Positions 44,095-52,678 are shown, numbered from the stretch's first letter. The stretch: DNA of 64,000 nucleotides from an uncultured Clostridia bacterium (GCA_934272745.1 CAKQSI010000006.1:10695-74694); one strand, 5' to 3'. A program made the numbers and translations. The notes: generated by a model not told the origin, from the letters alone.

Positions 44095-45198
44095 ATGAAA
44101 GTCGTTTTAAGCGGGCTGGATCTTTCCGACGCAGCACAAAAGGTAGTAAAAGCCATCGCAAGCAAAACGGTCAATCCCGCCTTGGAATGTATTCGCCTTA
44201 CCGCAAAAGGGGACACGCTGACCCTGACTGCGACGGATATGGAATTTCTGATCGAGAAAAAGGTAAAAGCGGACGTATTTATGGAAGGGGAAGTACTTGT
44301 AAAAGGCAAGTATTTTACCGAATTTATCCAGAAACTGGACAAGGAAGAAGTAGAACTTTCCCTGCTCGACGAAGGAAAACTCAATATTAAATATACCGAC
44401 GCGGAAAGCAGTATGCCTGCTTTTTCGGCGGAAGAATTTCCTTCGCTCAAGACCGAACAGGGAAAAGACAATATCACTTTAAAAAGAGGAGAACTGAAAG
44501 ATCTGATCGGAAAAGTGGTGTTTTCCTGTTCGACCGACGATGCAAGACCTCTCTTAAAAGGGGTTTTGTTTGAAGTAAAAGAGGGGATTTTAACCGCAGT
44601 GGCGTTGGACGGATTCCGCTTAGCGCTTTGCAAAAAGCATACCGAAGAAGAAAGCGGCGATATGAAAGCCGTGATTCCTTCGCGCTGTCTGCTTGAAATT
44701 TCCAGATTCTTGGAAAAAGAAGAAGAACCGGTTACCCTTTCCTTTAAGGAAAACGGCATGGTGGTGGAACTGGACGACACTAAAGTTTACACCCGCCTGC
44801 TGGAAGGAAACTTTATCGAATACGACAAGGTTATTCCGGGCGATTTTCTGACCAACGTGGTGGTAAATAAGGCGCAACTGGAAGAAGGGATCGCGAGAGC
44901 GTCGATCTGCGCGCGGGGAGATAAAAATAACCTGATCCGCTTCGATATCAAAGAAAATTGTCTTTCCATTTTTGCGGAAACCGAGATCGGAAAAGTAAAC
45001 GAAAATATTCTGGTAAATCTGGTGGGAAAGGATCTTTCCATCGCCTTTAACGGCAGATACGTCAGCGAGGCTTTGAAAGCCATCGGCGACGAATTTATTA
45101 AAATTTATTTCAATAACGACGTTTCGCCCTGCGTCATCAAACCCTGTAGCGGCGAAGATTACCTGTATTTGATCCTTCCCGTCAGAATCAGTAACTGA
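44095..45198 (+). CDS. dnaN: DNA polymerase III beta sliding clamp
   Basis: 367-aa ring-forming processivity clamp of the replisome. Three repeated clamp domains: LSGLDLSDAAQKVVKAIASKTVNPALECIRLTAKGDTLTLTATDME at the start, VVFSCSTDDARPLLKGVLFEVKEGILTAVALDGFRLAL in domain 2, and the C-terminal CVIKPCSGEDYLYLILPVR. AAAGGAGG precedes the ATG. It is not preceded by dnaA, contrary to the common dnaA-dnaN order, and is followed by rpmH instead of recF. Confidence 0.97.
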   Translation: MKVVLSGLDLSDAAQKVVKAIASKTVNPALECIRLTAKGDTLTLTATDMEFLIEKKVKADVFMEGEVLVKGKYFTEFIQKLDKEEVELSLLDEGKLNIKYTDAESSMPAFSAEEFPSLKTEQGKDNITLKRGELKDLIGKVVFSCSTDDARPLLKGVLFEVKEGILTAVALDGFRLALCKKHTEEESGDMKAVIPSRCLLEISRFLEKEEEPVTLSFKENGMVVELDDTKVYTRLLEGNFIEYDKVIPGDFLTNVVVNKAQLEEGIARASICARGDKNNLIRFDIKENCLSIFAETEIGKVNENILVNLVGKDLSIAFNGRYVSEALKAIGDEFIKIYFNNDVSPCVIKPCSGEDYLYLILPVRISN

Positions 45199-45205
45199 AA
45201 AACGT

Positions 45206-45234
45206 TTGACATCTTTCGGGAAATAAGATATAAT
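45206..45234 (+). promoter_or_regulatory. rpmH promoter
   Basis: TTGACA (45206-45211), 17-nt spacer, TATAAT (45229-45234): full consensus. A small TTCTGCC/GGCAGGA hairpin lies in the ~70-nt leader. Confidence 0.9.
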
Positions 45235-45311
45235 AATCAGGATTTTGCTAAAACGCGGGATTCTGCCACGGCAGGATTCCGCAAAAATATCATCGAGAGG
45301 AATTAACTATC

Positions 45312-45446
45312 ATGAAAAGAACCTATCAACCCAAGAAAAGACAGAGAAGTAAAGTCCACGGATTCCGTCAGAGAATGGCGACGAAGGGCGGCAGAAACGT
45401 CCTGAAGAGAAGAAGAAACAAGGGTCGTAAAAAACTTTCCGCGTAA
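45312..45446 (+). CDS. rpmH: 50S ribosomal protein L34
   Basis: 44-aa, extremely basic: [20 protein letters not shown]... ending KGRKKLSA, the full-length L34. GAGAGG lies upstream. First gene of the rpmH-rnpA-yidD-yidC-jag block conserved near the origin. Confidence 0.97.
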   Translation: MKRTYQPKKRQRSKVHGFRQRMATKGGRNVLKRRRNKGRKKLSA

Positions 45447-45458
45447 AAAGGGGTAAAA

Positions 45459-45785
45459 ATGCAGTACAGGTTGAAGAAAAACAGCGATTTCGACCGCGTT
45501 TTCAAGGCCGGAAAACGCAGTTTTTCTCATACCCTGACGCTCCTTTACGTCGGCGGGACCGATAAGACGCGGTTCGGCGTTACCGTGACCAAAAAGCACG
45601 GCATCGCGGTGAAAAGAAATCGCATCAAGCGCGTATTCCGCGCCGCTTTCCGGGAAGTTTTGCCGGACGTAAAGGGGGAATATTACCTGGTGTTCGTCCC
45701 TAAAAAGAATATGGAACACACTTTTTCGGAAACGCTGAAAAACATGCGGTACGTCCTGAAAAAGGAAGGAATTTTAAAAAAGTGA
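45459..45785 (+). CDS. rnpA: Ribonuclease P protein component
   Basis: 108 aa. Protein cofactor of RNase P for tRNA 5' processing. The RNR-type motif AVKRNRIKRVFRAAFRE and FDRVFKAGKR are diagnostic. Twelve bases after rpmH; its end overlaps the yidD start. Confidence 0.95.
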   Translation: MQYRLKKNSDFDRVFKAGKRSFSHTLTLLYVGGTDKTRFGVTVTKKHGIAVKRNRIKRVFRAAFREVLPDVKGEYYLVFVPKKNMEHTFSETLKNMRYVLKKEGILKK

Positions 45786-46021
45786 AATATCTCCTGTACC
45801 GCGCGGTGAGGGCGTATAAAAAAAGGCTTTCCCCGGGTCTTTACACGGGCTGTATCTATACCCCGACCTGTTCGGAGTATGCGATGACGGCTCTTTTGGA
45901 GTATAAAAACGGAAAGGGAGCGGCTCTTTCCGCAAAAAGAATTTTAAGGTGTAACCAAATAGGAAAAGGCGGTTACGACCCCGTCCCCGTCAACGTGAAA
46001 AAGCACGAATGGATCCTTTGA
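45782..46021 (+). CDS. yidD: Membrane protein insertion efficiency factor YidD
   Basis: 79 aa. GTG start overlapping the rnpA stop (GTGA). YRAVRAYKKRLSPGLYTGCIYTPTCSEYAMTALLEY with three cysteines and ILRCNQIGKGGYDPVP is the full YidD signature. Assists YidC-dependent insertion. Confidence 0.94.
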   Translation: MKYLLYRAVRAYKKRLSPGLYTGCIYTPTCSEYAMTALLEYKNGKGAALSAKRILRCNQIGKGGYDPVPVNVKKHEWIL

Positions 46022-46131
46022 CGAGTTATGTTTTTATTATGACAGGTAAATAAAGGGGACGAAAAGGGGAAAACGCGGTTTTTTACGGTAAAAAATCGTA
46101 GTTTTACCCGGTAAATTAAGGAGAACTGAAG

Positions 46132-47142
46132 TTGAACCTGTATTCTACCCTGCTCGCAGTCGGGCAAATCGGGGAAGTCACGGCGAAGAACCTCAACTGG
46201 ATCGGAAAACTTCTGGTCAAGTTGTTTACGTCGGTGGGATCGGTCGGTATCGCGGTCGTTCTGTTTACCCTGATCGTGAAAGTGATCGTACTGCCGCTGG
46301 ATATTTTTTCCCGCGTGTCTACGAAAAAGAACGAGTTTACCATGAAGCGGATGAAGCCGCAACTGGATAAACTCAAGAAACAATACGCAAACAATCCCAA
46401 ATTATATCAGGCAAAACTTTCCGCCATTTATAAAAAGGAAGGGTACAGTATGCTGGGCATGTGTCTGCCCACGCTGGTTTCCCTCATCTTTTTCTGGGTG
46501 GTATTCGCGGCGTTCCGCGCCTATTCCAGTTACGCCGTGGCGGTAGACTTCAACAAAAGCGTTCAGGCTTATAATCAGGTAGTCGTGGAACAGCAGGAAA
46601 GCGAACTGAGCGACGAAGAGATCAAAGATCTTGCGGCGACGGCTGCGGCTGCCGCTTATAAAGAAAATATGTCCGGCTTTATCTGGGTCAAGAACATCTG
46701 GGTTGCGGATACTTCTTTCAAAAAATCCGTCCCCACGAAGTCGGAGTTTGAAAGTCTGACCGGTACCAAGATTGACGAAACGGACTATAATAACCTGACC
46801 GCGAAGATGAATAAAAAGCAGGTCAACGGGTATTTTATTCTGCCAATTTTGTGTATGGCGCTTTCTTTCCTTTCGCAGTGGCTGATGCAGAAACTGCAAA
46901 AGACGCAGAACGAAGTGCAGGCGATGGACGGACAAGCGGCAACCATGAAGATGATGAATATCATCATGCCGATTATGTTCGGCGTGTTCTCGCTGTCCTA
47001 TTCTTCGGCATTTACTGTGTATATGATCGTGAGTTCGCTTTACAGCACGCTTTCCACGCTACTTTTAAATCTGATCATTACCAAAGTTCTGACCAAAAAA
47101 TACGGCAATGTGCAGGCGGAAAAGACGGTCGTCAACAGATAA
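46132..47142 (+). CDS. yidC: Membrane protein insertase YidC/SpoIIIJ (Oxa1 family)
   Basis: 336 aa. TTG start with AAGGAG 8 nt upstream. Five membrane segments in Gram-positive YidC order, with the cytoplasmic hairpin KRMKPQLDKLKKQYANNPKLYQAKLSAIYKKEGYSMLGMCLP. An extracytoplasmic loop of ~130 residues (residues ~125-235) is longer than in Bacillus SpoIIIJ and has no lipobox Cys at the N-terminus. C-terminal part FILPILCMALSFLSQWLMQKLQ. Works with yidD upstream and jag downstream. Confidence 0.92.
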   Translation: MNLYSTLLAVGQIGEVTAKNLNWIGKLLVKLFTSVGSVGIAVVLFTLIVKVIVLPLDIFSRVSTKKNEFTMKRMKPQLDKLKKQYANNPKLYQAKLSAIYKKEGYSMLGMCLPTLVSLIFFWVVFAAFRAYSSYAVAVDFNKSVQAYNQVVVEQQESELSDEEIKDLAATAAAAAYKENMSGFIWVKNIWVADTSFKKSVPTKSEFESLTGTKIDETDYNNLTAKMNKKQVNGYFILPILCMALSFLSQWLMQKLQKTQNEVQAMDGQAATMKMMNIIMPIMFGVFSLSYSSAFTVYMIVSSLYSTLSTLLLNLIITKVLTKKYGNVQAEKTVVNR

Positions 47143-47179
47143 CGCGGGCGGGAAATAAGACGGAAAGATGCTATTTTCC

Positions 47180-47398
47180 GCACGAAGTGTAAGGCGGAAA
47201 AGAACGAAGAGTTCTCAGTGACACACGAAGTGTGAAACGAAAAGCCAGACAAAAACGCAAAGTTATCAAAAATACACGAAGTGTGTACGAAGAGTTAGAC
47301 GGAAAGTCAGATAAGAATGAACAGTTATCAAAAACACACGAAGCGTGAAACGAAAAGTCAGATAAAAACGGAACGTTATCAAAAACACACGAAGTGTG
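47180..47398 (+). repeat. Interspersed repeat family, array 2 (between yidC and jag)
   Basis: Five hairpins of type CACAC-GAA-GTGTG (about 47181, 47222, 47274, 47335, 47386) spaced 41-62 nt. Between them sits a core reading AAGTCAGATAAAAACG then GTTATCA, best preserved at 47356-47381, with variants at about 47246-47268 and 47305-47331. The core matches the minus strand of array 1 (32148-32325) at 23 of 27 positions. Copies here are more diverged than in array 1. Confidence 0.85.
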
Positions 47399-47414
47399 TG
47401 AGGGAGTTATAGAA

Positions 47415-48296
47415 ATGGCAAAGCAGTTTGAGTTTACCGGAAAAACGGTAGAAGACGCGGTCAAAACCGGACTTACGCAACTCGGTCTGACCAAAGAAAC
47501 CGCCGACGTCGAAGTGTTGGACGAAGGGGGAAAGGGTTTCATCGTAAAAACCAAAGCCAAAGTGCGCATTTCCAAAAAGGAAAGCGACGGAGAACGAGCG
47601 ATCGCGTTTATCGACGCGCTGCTTTCCAAAATGGGCTGGACGGCGACATCCGATCTGGTGGAAGAGGGGGAACGCATCGTGATCAATCTGGTTGCGACCA
47701 ATTCTTCCGCACTCATCGGCTATCGCGGAGAAGTGCTGGACGCATTGCAGTGCCTTGCCGGCGCCGTAGCGAATACCGGCAGAGAAGACTATCGCCGCGT
47801 AGTCGTCGATTGCGAAAACTATCGTGAAAAGAGAGAAGAAACGCTGACCGCGCTTGCAAAAAAGATCGCGGACAAAGCGGTAAAATACGGCAGAAAGGTT
47901 TCGCTGGAACCCATGAACCCGTACGAAAGACGCATCATTCATTCCGCGCTTGCCGACAGTACCGAAGTCAAGACCGTCAGCGAAGGCAGAGAACCCAACC
48001 GCTATATCGTGGTCATTCCCAACAACCTGAAACCGCAGAGAGAACGCAGAGATTTCGGGAACAAGGGCGGCTTCAACCGCGATAAAAAATACGGCGACAG
48101 AAACGGTTCCCGCGGGGGATTCAACCGCGACAACAGAGAAGGTCGCGGGGACAGAAAACCCTACGGCGACAGAGAACGCAAACCTTACGGCGACCGCGGT
48201 CCCCGTCCCGCCAAAAAGAATACGGTGACCAGTTTTCAGGGATTCGGCGGATTCGTAGGCAATTCGTTGAAAGAAAACGAAGAAAAGAAAGATTAA
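47415..48296 (+). CDS. jag: Jag/KhpB RNA-binding protein with RG-rich tail
   Basis: 293 aa. ATG at 47415 preceded by GGGAG. Jag-N domain (KQFEFTGKTVEDAVKTGLTQLGLTKETADVEVLDEGGKGF, 1-50), KH domain with SALIGYRGEVLDALQCLAG, and R3H domain (REETLTALAKKIADKAVKYGRKVSLEPMNPYERRIIHSAL). It binds RNA, often with KhpA. After residue ~212 a low-complexity RGG/GGFNRD-type tail (GDRNGSRGGFNRDNREGRG ... KPYGDRERKPYGDRG) adds ~80 residues, resembling eukaryotic-type RGG RNA-binding tails and not usual in Jag. Confidence 0.93.
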   Translation: MAKQFEFTGKTVEDAVKTGLTQLGLTKETADVEVLDEGGKGFIVKTKAKVRISKKESDGERAIAFIDALLSKMGWTATSDLVEEGERIVINLVATNSSALIGYRGEVLDALQCLAGAVANTGREDYRRVVVDCENYREKREETLTALAKKIADKAVKYGRKVSLEPMNPYERRIIHSALADSTEVKTVSEGREPNRYIVVIPNNLKPQRERRDFGNKGGFNRDKKYGDRNGSRGGFNRDNREGRGDRKPYGDRERKPYGDRGPRPAKKNTVTSFQGFGGFVGNSLKENEEKKD

Positions 48297-48310
48297 CCGG
48301 TTTGGTTTTC

Positions 48311-48345
48311 AGGCGACCGCAGTATTCGCGGCCGCCTTGTTTTTT
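48311..48345 (+). terminator. Terminator after jag
   Basis: AGGCGACCGC (48311-48320) pairs with GCGGCCGCCT (48328-48337), one mismatch, followed by TGTTTTTT. Confidence 0.8.
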
Positions 48346-48488
48346 CCGTGCGGGAAGAATTTTGTTTGCGGAGACCCCCGTTTTTTTGCGGAGAAACAGT
48401 TTGTTTTTTTGCAAGGAAAAACAGGTTCGACCGCGGAGAAAAGACTCATTTTTTAAGATACGTCTGTCAAAATCAGGAACAAAGAGAT

Positions 48489-48755
48489 ATGGAAAAGATA
48501 CCAACAAATCAAGGAAAAACAGCGGAAACGGGGAACGCCGCAGACGGCGCAACCCCCGCTTTTTCGGCGGAAGAAAAACTTTCAAAAAACGCAGCGCCTA
48601 TGCCCGTGAAGGAAACCCCTGCGCTTTCTAATGAAGCAAAAAAAAAGAAAGAGGAAGCCGAGAAAAAGAAAAAGCGCGCGGCAGCCAAAGCCTATCGCGA
48701 CAAATATTTCGCCTATTACGACGACGTAAAAACCAAGGTTTCCGAAGACTGGTAA
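48489..48755 (+). CDS. Small Lys/Ala-rich hypothetical protein
   Basis: 88 aa. N-terminal half disordered (TAETGNAADGATPAFSAEE), then a highly charged helix (EAKKKKEEAEKKKKRAAAKAYRDKYFAYYDDVKTKVSEDW). Ribosome site weak. It may bind nucleic acid or be a short regulatory protein. No family recognised. Confidence 0.5.
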   Translation: MEKIPTNQGKTAETGNAADGATPAFSAEEKLSKNAAPMPVKETPALSNEAKKKKEEAEKKKKRAAAKAYRDKYFAYYDDVKTKVSEDW

Positions 48756-48894
48756 GGTAAAATGTGTCCGCGGAAAGGGTTTTTCTGCCTTACAAAAGGG
48801 ACAGGTTATGGATCATTCTACGAAAAATAATCTCCTGACAGAAAACAGATAAATTTTAAAAGGAAAAAAATTTTTGTTTGCCTATGCTAACTGC

Positions 48895-48923
48895 TTGACA
48901 AAGGGGAAAAGATAAACTATAAT
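48895..48923 (+). promoter_or_regulatory. Promoter of the feo operon
   Basis: TTGACA (48895-48900), 17-nt spacer, TATAAT (48918-48923): full consensus. No obvious Fur-type 19-bp palindrome overlaps it. Confidence 0.85.
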
Positions 48924-48929
48924 ATCACC

Positions 48930-49057
48930 GGAAAGAGAGGGGTTTTATGGAAACCCCTTGTTTCTACCCCTTTGGTTAGCGGTAAGCAACTAACGGGAAC
49001 AATAAACCGGAAAACCTAAAGAAAGTGCGGAATTTTCGCCTTTCGGGAGGGAAAAAG
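48930..49057 (+). promoter_or_regulatory. Structured ~125-nt leader of the feo operon
   Basis: Hairpin 1: AGGGGTTT (48938-48945) with AAACCCCT (48951-48958). Hairpin 2: GTTAG (48975-48979) with CTAAC (48990-48994). CCGGAAA occurs before hairpin 1 and again after hairpin 2. Leader length, hairpins and position ahead of an Fe(II) transporter fit a metal-sensing RNA, but I cannot match a named family. Confidence 0.45.
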
Positions 49058-49270
49058 ATGCCCATTTTAATGGCGCCGATCAACGTGGATCTGACCGTGG
49101 TAAAAGTAGCCGCGGACGAAAAACTGAAAAAACATCTGGAAAGTTTAGGGATTACCCCCAACGCGAAGGTGCGCGTGCTTTCGACCAGCGGCGGCAGCGT
49201 GATCTGCATGATCAAAGACGGCAGACTTGCCATTGACAGAGATATGGCAAGCAAAATTTTCGTCGCCTGA
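49058..49270 (+). CDS. feoA: FeoA-domain protein (first copy)
   Basis: 70 aa. The start follows GGGAGG. SH3-like FeoA fold: EKLKKHLESLGITPNAKVRVLSTSGGSVICMIKDGRLAIDRDMASKIFVA. Accessory factor of the FeoB Fe(II) transporter. First of two feoA genes. Confidence 0.9.
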   Translation: MPILMAPINVDLTVVKVAADEKLKKHLESLGITPNAKVRVLSTSGGSVICMIKDGRLAIDRDMASKIFVA

Positions 49271-49605
49271 CGAAAACGGGCGCCGGATAATACGGGAAGC
49301 ATCGTTTTTGACTATCATTAAAAAACGCAAATGCCTTGCGGACTTTCCGTATAACCCACTGACGTTTTCGCTTTTCTTGTCAGAAAAAGACAAAACCCGA
49401 AACTTTGGGGTAGACTTTAAGACTTCTTATAATATTGATAAAGGGAAGGGTAGCCGTTCCCTGCAATTTTTGCCCGGCAGTTTGTTTCTGCTAACTTGAC
49501 TATATAGAAAAGCCGCCGGAGAAAGCCCCGGCAAAAAGACGCAGAAAAAAAGGAATTTTCGCTTTTGGCGAAGAGATAGATTGGGAAACAAAGAGGAGGT
49601 TTTTT
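49271..49605 (+). promoter_or_regulatory. Gap between the two feoA genes with a second promoter
   Basis: TTGGGG (49405-49410), 17-nt spacer, TATAAT (49428-49433) may drive feoA2-feoB separately. No gene supported in the gap; GAGGAGG at its end serves feoA2. Confidence 0.5.
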
Positions 49606-49854
49606 ATGAAAAAGAAACTGAGCGATTTTACGGTAGGGGAATCCGGAAGAGTTCTTCTTGTAGAAGCGGCTTTGGACAAACCGGAAACCGTTAAAATCCG
49701 TCGCAGACTATTCGACATGGGCGTAACGCCCGGCGCCGATCTGTACCTGAAGAAAAAAGCGCCGCTTGGCGATCCGATGGAGGTAACGCTCCGCGGATAC
49801 GAACTCACCCTTCGTAAAAACGAGGCGGACTGTATCGTAATGGAGGTAAAATAA
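49606..49854 (+). CDS. feoA: FeoA-domain protein (second copy)
   Basis: 82 aa. SDFTVGESGRVLLVEAALDKPETVKIRRRLFDMGVTPGADLYLKKKAPLGDPMEVTLRGYELTLRKNEADCIVMEV is a canonical FeoA. Its stop directly precedes the feoB ATG. Divergent from the first copy, so not a recent duplication. Confidence 0.93.
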   Translation: MKKKLSDFTVGESGRVLLVEAALDKPETVKIRRRLFDMGVTPGADLYLKKKAPLGDPMEVTLRGYELTLRKNEADCIVMEVK

Positions 49855-52251
49855 ATGATTCGTTTTGCACTGGCGGGGAACCCGAACTGCGGGAAAACCA
49901 CGCTGTTTAACTCCCTGACGGGTAGTACCGCGCATACGGGAAACTGGCCGGGCGTTACCGTTGACCGGAGAGAAGGAACGTACAAAAAATGTGCGGAACC
50001 CATCGCCATTATCGACCTGCCCGGAATTTACTCCCTTTCGCCGTACACGCCGGAAGAAGTTATTTCGAGAAACTACATCTTAGACGAAAAGCCTGACCTC
50101 GTCATCAACATCGTGGACGCGACCAACCTTGAACGCAACCTGTACCTCACCACGCAGTTGATGGAAATCGACGTTCCTATGATCGTCGCCCTCAACATGA
50201 TGGACGCGGTGGAAAAGAACGGCGATAAGATCGACGCGAAACTTTTGGAAAGCCGTCTGGGCGTTCCCGTTTGCGAAATTTCCGCATTGAAAGAAAACGG
50301 GCTTGTCGATATGATGAACCGCGCCTATGCGGAATGCAAAAAACCGAGACAGGGAACCACCGTACTGGAAAACACTTCTCTTCGTCACCTGATCGGCGAT
50401 ATCCGTATCGCTTTGGACGGTCAGGGCGTTGCGAACCCCCTCTTCCACGCGATCAAACTTGCGGAAATGGACGAGATCGAGGTCAAACAGCATCCTGCCG
50501 CCGTCAAGACGGTGGAAGAATTCAAAAAGACCTTTAACGACGAAACTTTCGGCACCGATTTCGAAGCCATCGTCGCCGACGGCAGATATCAGTACATCTC
50601 CAAAAACTTCGCTTCCGCGCTTAAGAAGAAAAACGACGGCAAGTTTACCACTTCCCGTTCGGATAAAGCGGATAAAGTCCTGACCCACAAGATCTGGGGT
50701 ATTCCCATTTTCCTTCTGATCCTGTTCGGGATTTTCCACCTGACCTTCTCCGAAGATCTGCTGTTCCTCGGCAAGATCTTCAAGATGCCTTCGCTGGAAG
50801 ATCTGGGACTTTTAGACGAAGCCGGCGACCCGAAGAACTTCGGCGTGCTGCTGCTTTCCTGCTTCTACGACGGCGCGGTATTCTCGCCCGGCGTTATGAT
50901 CAATAACTTGTGGAACGAAGTTCTGGTCGGACAGTTGTTCGGCTGGATTCAGGGACTTGTCGAAAGCTCGTCCATGGCGGGCTGGGCAGTCGGCTTGATC
51001 AACGACGGTATTATCGAAGGTCTTGGCGCGGTGCTTTCCTTCCTGCCGCCCATTCTCGTACTGTTCCTGTTCTTCTCCATTCTGGAAGATTCCGGTTACA
51101 TGGCGCGCGTCGCGTTCATTCTGGACAGAATGTTCCGCAAATTCGGACTTTCCGGCAGAGCGTTCATGCCGATGATCATGGGCTTCGGTTGCTCCGTTCC
51201 CGCAATGATCAACACGCGTACGCTTGCCGACGATAAAGAACGTGCGGCGACCATCCGCGTCATTCCGTTCTTCTCCTGCGGGGCAAAACTCCCCATTCTG
51301 ACCGCCGTTGCGGGCGCAGTCGTGTCCTATTTCGGCGTCGGAAACGCAGACCTCATCACTTATGCAATGTACCTGCTCGGTATCGTTACCGCAATCGTCT
51401 GCGTACTTCTGATGAGAAATACTTCGCTGAAAGGCGAAACTCCGCCGTTCATCATGGAATTGCCCGCATACCACGCGCCGCAGTTCAAAAACCTGATGGC
51501 GCACCTGTGGGACAAAACCAAACACTTCGTCAAGAAGGCGTTCACGATCATTCTGGCTTCCACCATTCTGATCTGGGTGCTGTCCTCCTTCTCCTGGAAC
51601 TGGAAGTTCCTGCTGCAGGACGCGGAAGAATTGTTTGCTTCCGATCCCGTGAAATACGCCGCGCTGGAAGGCGTCGACGGTATGGTTAACGTCCGTATGA
51701 ACGAATCCATTCTGGGTTCGATCGGTTCCTTCCTGCAGCCCCTCTTCACTCCGCTCGGCTTCGGTAGCCAGTTGAACGAATACGGTTGGGTGTTCATCGT
51801 CGCGGCTGTCGCCGGTCTGATCGCGAAAGAAAACGTTATTTCCACCTTCGCGACGCTCGCCGCGTGCTTGCTCGTGCAGGGCGTGAACGGCATTACGATC
51901 GGTATGGACGCCATCAATGCGGAAGACGGTATCGGCGCCGTAGAAGCAATGATTCAGGCAACCGGCGTTACGACGCCCGCGCTGATCGCGTTCATCGCGT
52001 TCAACATGACGACCATTCCTTGCTTCGCGGCAGTCGCTACGGCGAAAGCCGAGCTGGGCAACAGAACGACGTATAAGTGGACGCTGGTGTTCTGGCTGGC
52101 GACCTCGTACATCGTGGCAAGTATGGTTTACACCATCGGCAGCTGGTGGTGGACGCTGTTCATCTGGGCGGCAGCGATCGCGCTCGTTGCATTCCTGATC
52201 GTTCGCCACAACAAAAAAGAAGCGAAGAAAGCCGAAAAAGCGAACGAATAA
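49855..52251 (+). CDS. feoB: Ferrous iron transporter FeoB
   Basis: 798-aa inner-membrane Fe(II) permease. N-terminal G domain: G1 GNPNCGKT (8-15), WPGVTVDRREGTY switch, G3 DLPGIYSL, G4 NMMDAV. Then a helical GDI-type segment and about eight to ten membrane helices with two Gate motifs (FGCSVPAMINTRTLADDKERAATIRVIPFFSCGAKLPIL; ATAKAELGNRTTYKW). Lys-rich C-terminus. Part of the feoA-feoA-feoB unit with the Cys-rich peptide downstream. Confidence 0.97.
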   Translation: MIRFALAGNPNCGKTTLFNSLTGSTAHTGNWPGVTVDRREGTYKKCAEPIAIIDLPGIYSLSPYTPEEVISRNYILDEKPDLVINIVDATNLERNLYLTTQLMEIDVPMIVALNMMDAVEKNGDKIDAKLLESRLGVPVCEISALKENGLVDMMNRAYAECKKPRQGTTVLENTSLRHLIGDIRIALDGQGVANPLFHAIKLAEMDEIEVKQHPAAVKTVEEFKKTFNDETFGTDFEAIVADGRYQYISKNFASALKKKNDGKFTTSRSDKADKVLTHKIWGIPIFLLILFGIFHLTFSEDLLFLGKIFKMPSLEDLGLLDEAGDPKNFGVLLLSCFYDGAVFSPGVMINNLWNEVLVGQLFGWIQGLVESSSMAGWAVGLINDGIIEGLGAVLSFLPPILVLFLFFSILEDSGYMARVAFILDRMFRKFGLSGRAFMPMIMGFGCSVPAMINTRTLADDKERAATIRVIPFFSCGAKLPILTAVAGAVVSYFGVGNADLITYAMYLLGIVTAIVCVLLMRNTSLKGETPPFIMELPAYHAPQFKNLMAHLWDKTKHFVKKAFTIILASTILIWVLSSFSWNWKFLLQDAEELFASDPVKYAALEGVDGMVNVRMNESILGSIGSFLQPLFTPLGFGSQLNEYGWVFIVAAVAGLIAKENVISTFATLAACLLVQGVNGITIGMDAINAEDGIGAVEAMIQATGVTTPALIAFIAFNMTTIPCFAAVATAKAELGNRTTYKWTLVFWLATSYIVASMVYTIGSWWWTLFIWAAAIALVAFLIVRHNKKEAKKAEKANE

Positions 52252-52678
52252 GAAAGATCCTTCTTCCGCTTGGGCTCGCGGCGGATTTGTCGCGGGAAAA
52301 CGGAAATATTTCAAATAACAATGGCGGGGGAGGATCGGTTCGGTCTTCCCCTTGCTTAAACCCGCAAGGCGCGTTCGGTTTTCAGGGGACGAAAGCCCGC
52401 CCGGACAACGGAATCGTCGGAGGGTGCAAGGATTGTCCCTAAGGCTTGCCGCCGGGGCGCAACGGCTGCCCGGCGGGAGTCTGACTGGCGGGCGGGGTTG
52501 AAAGAACGTCTCGGCGGCGCGGTTTGCCGGTTGCGCTTGGGGCAGGGTAGAAATCCCGGCGTGTTCCTGAAAGTGGGACACGGGTTTCAAAATCCGGAAC
52601 CGGCGGCGCCGGAAACGGGGTGAAAGGTCTTGCGAAAGTCAGGCGTTTCACCGAAAAAATAAAAAGGAGGCAACGCAA
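52252..52678. other. Gap between feoB and the Cys-rich gene
   Basis: No supported gene; GGCGGGG- and CGGAAA-rich segments only. An AAAGGAGG ribosome site for the next gene lies at its end. Confidence 0.45.

Noticed and set aside
48930..49057. Definite NiCo/czcD riboswitch
   Set aside because: Some GGGAACA-like sequence is present, but the full conserved pattern could not be matched by eye; kept only as a hypothesis.
49227..49499. 90-aa frame between the two feoA genes
   Set aside because: Starts inside feoA, no ribosome site, and covers a probable promoter.
50812..52590. 592-aa antisense frame over feoB
   Set aside because: Shadow of feoB codon bias; Asp/Arg/His-rich with no fold.
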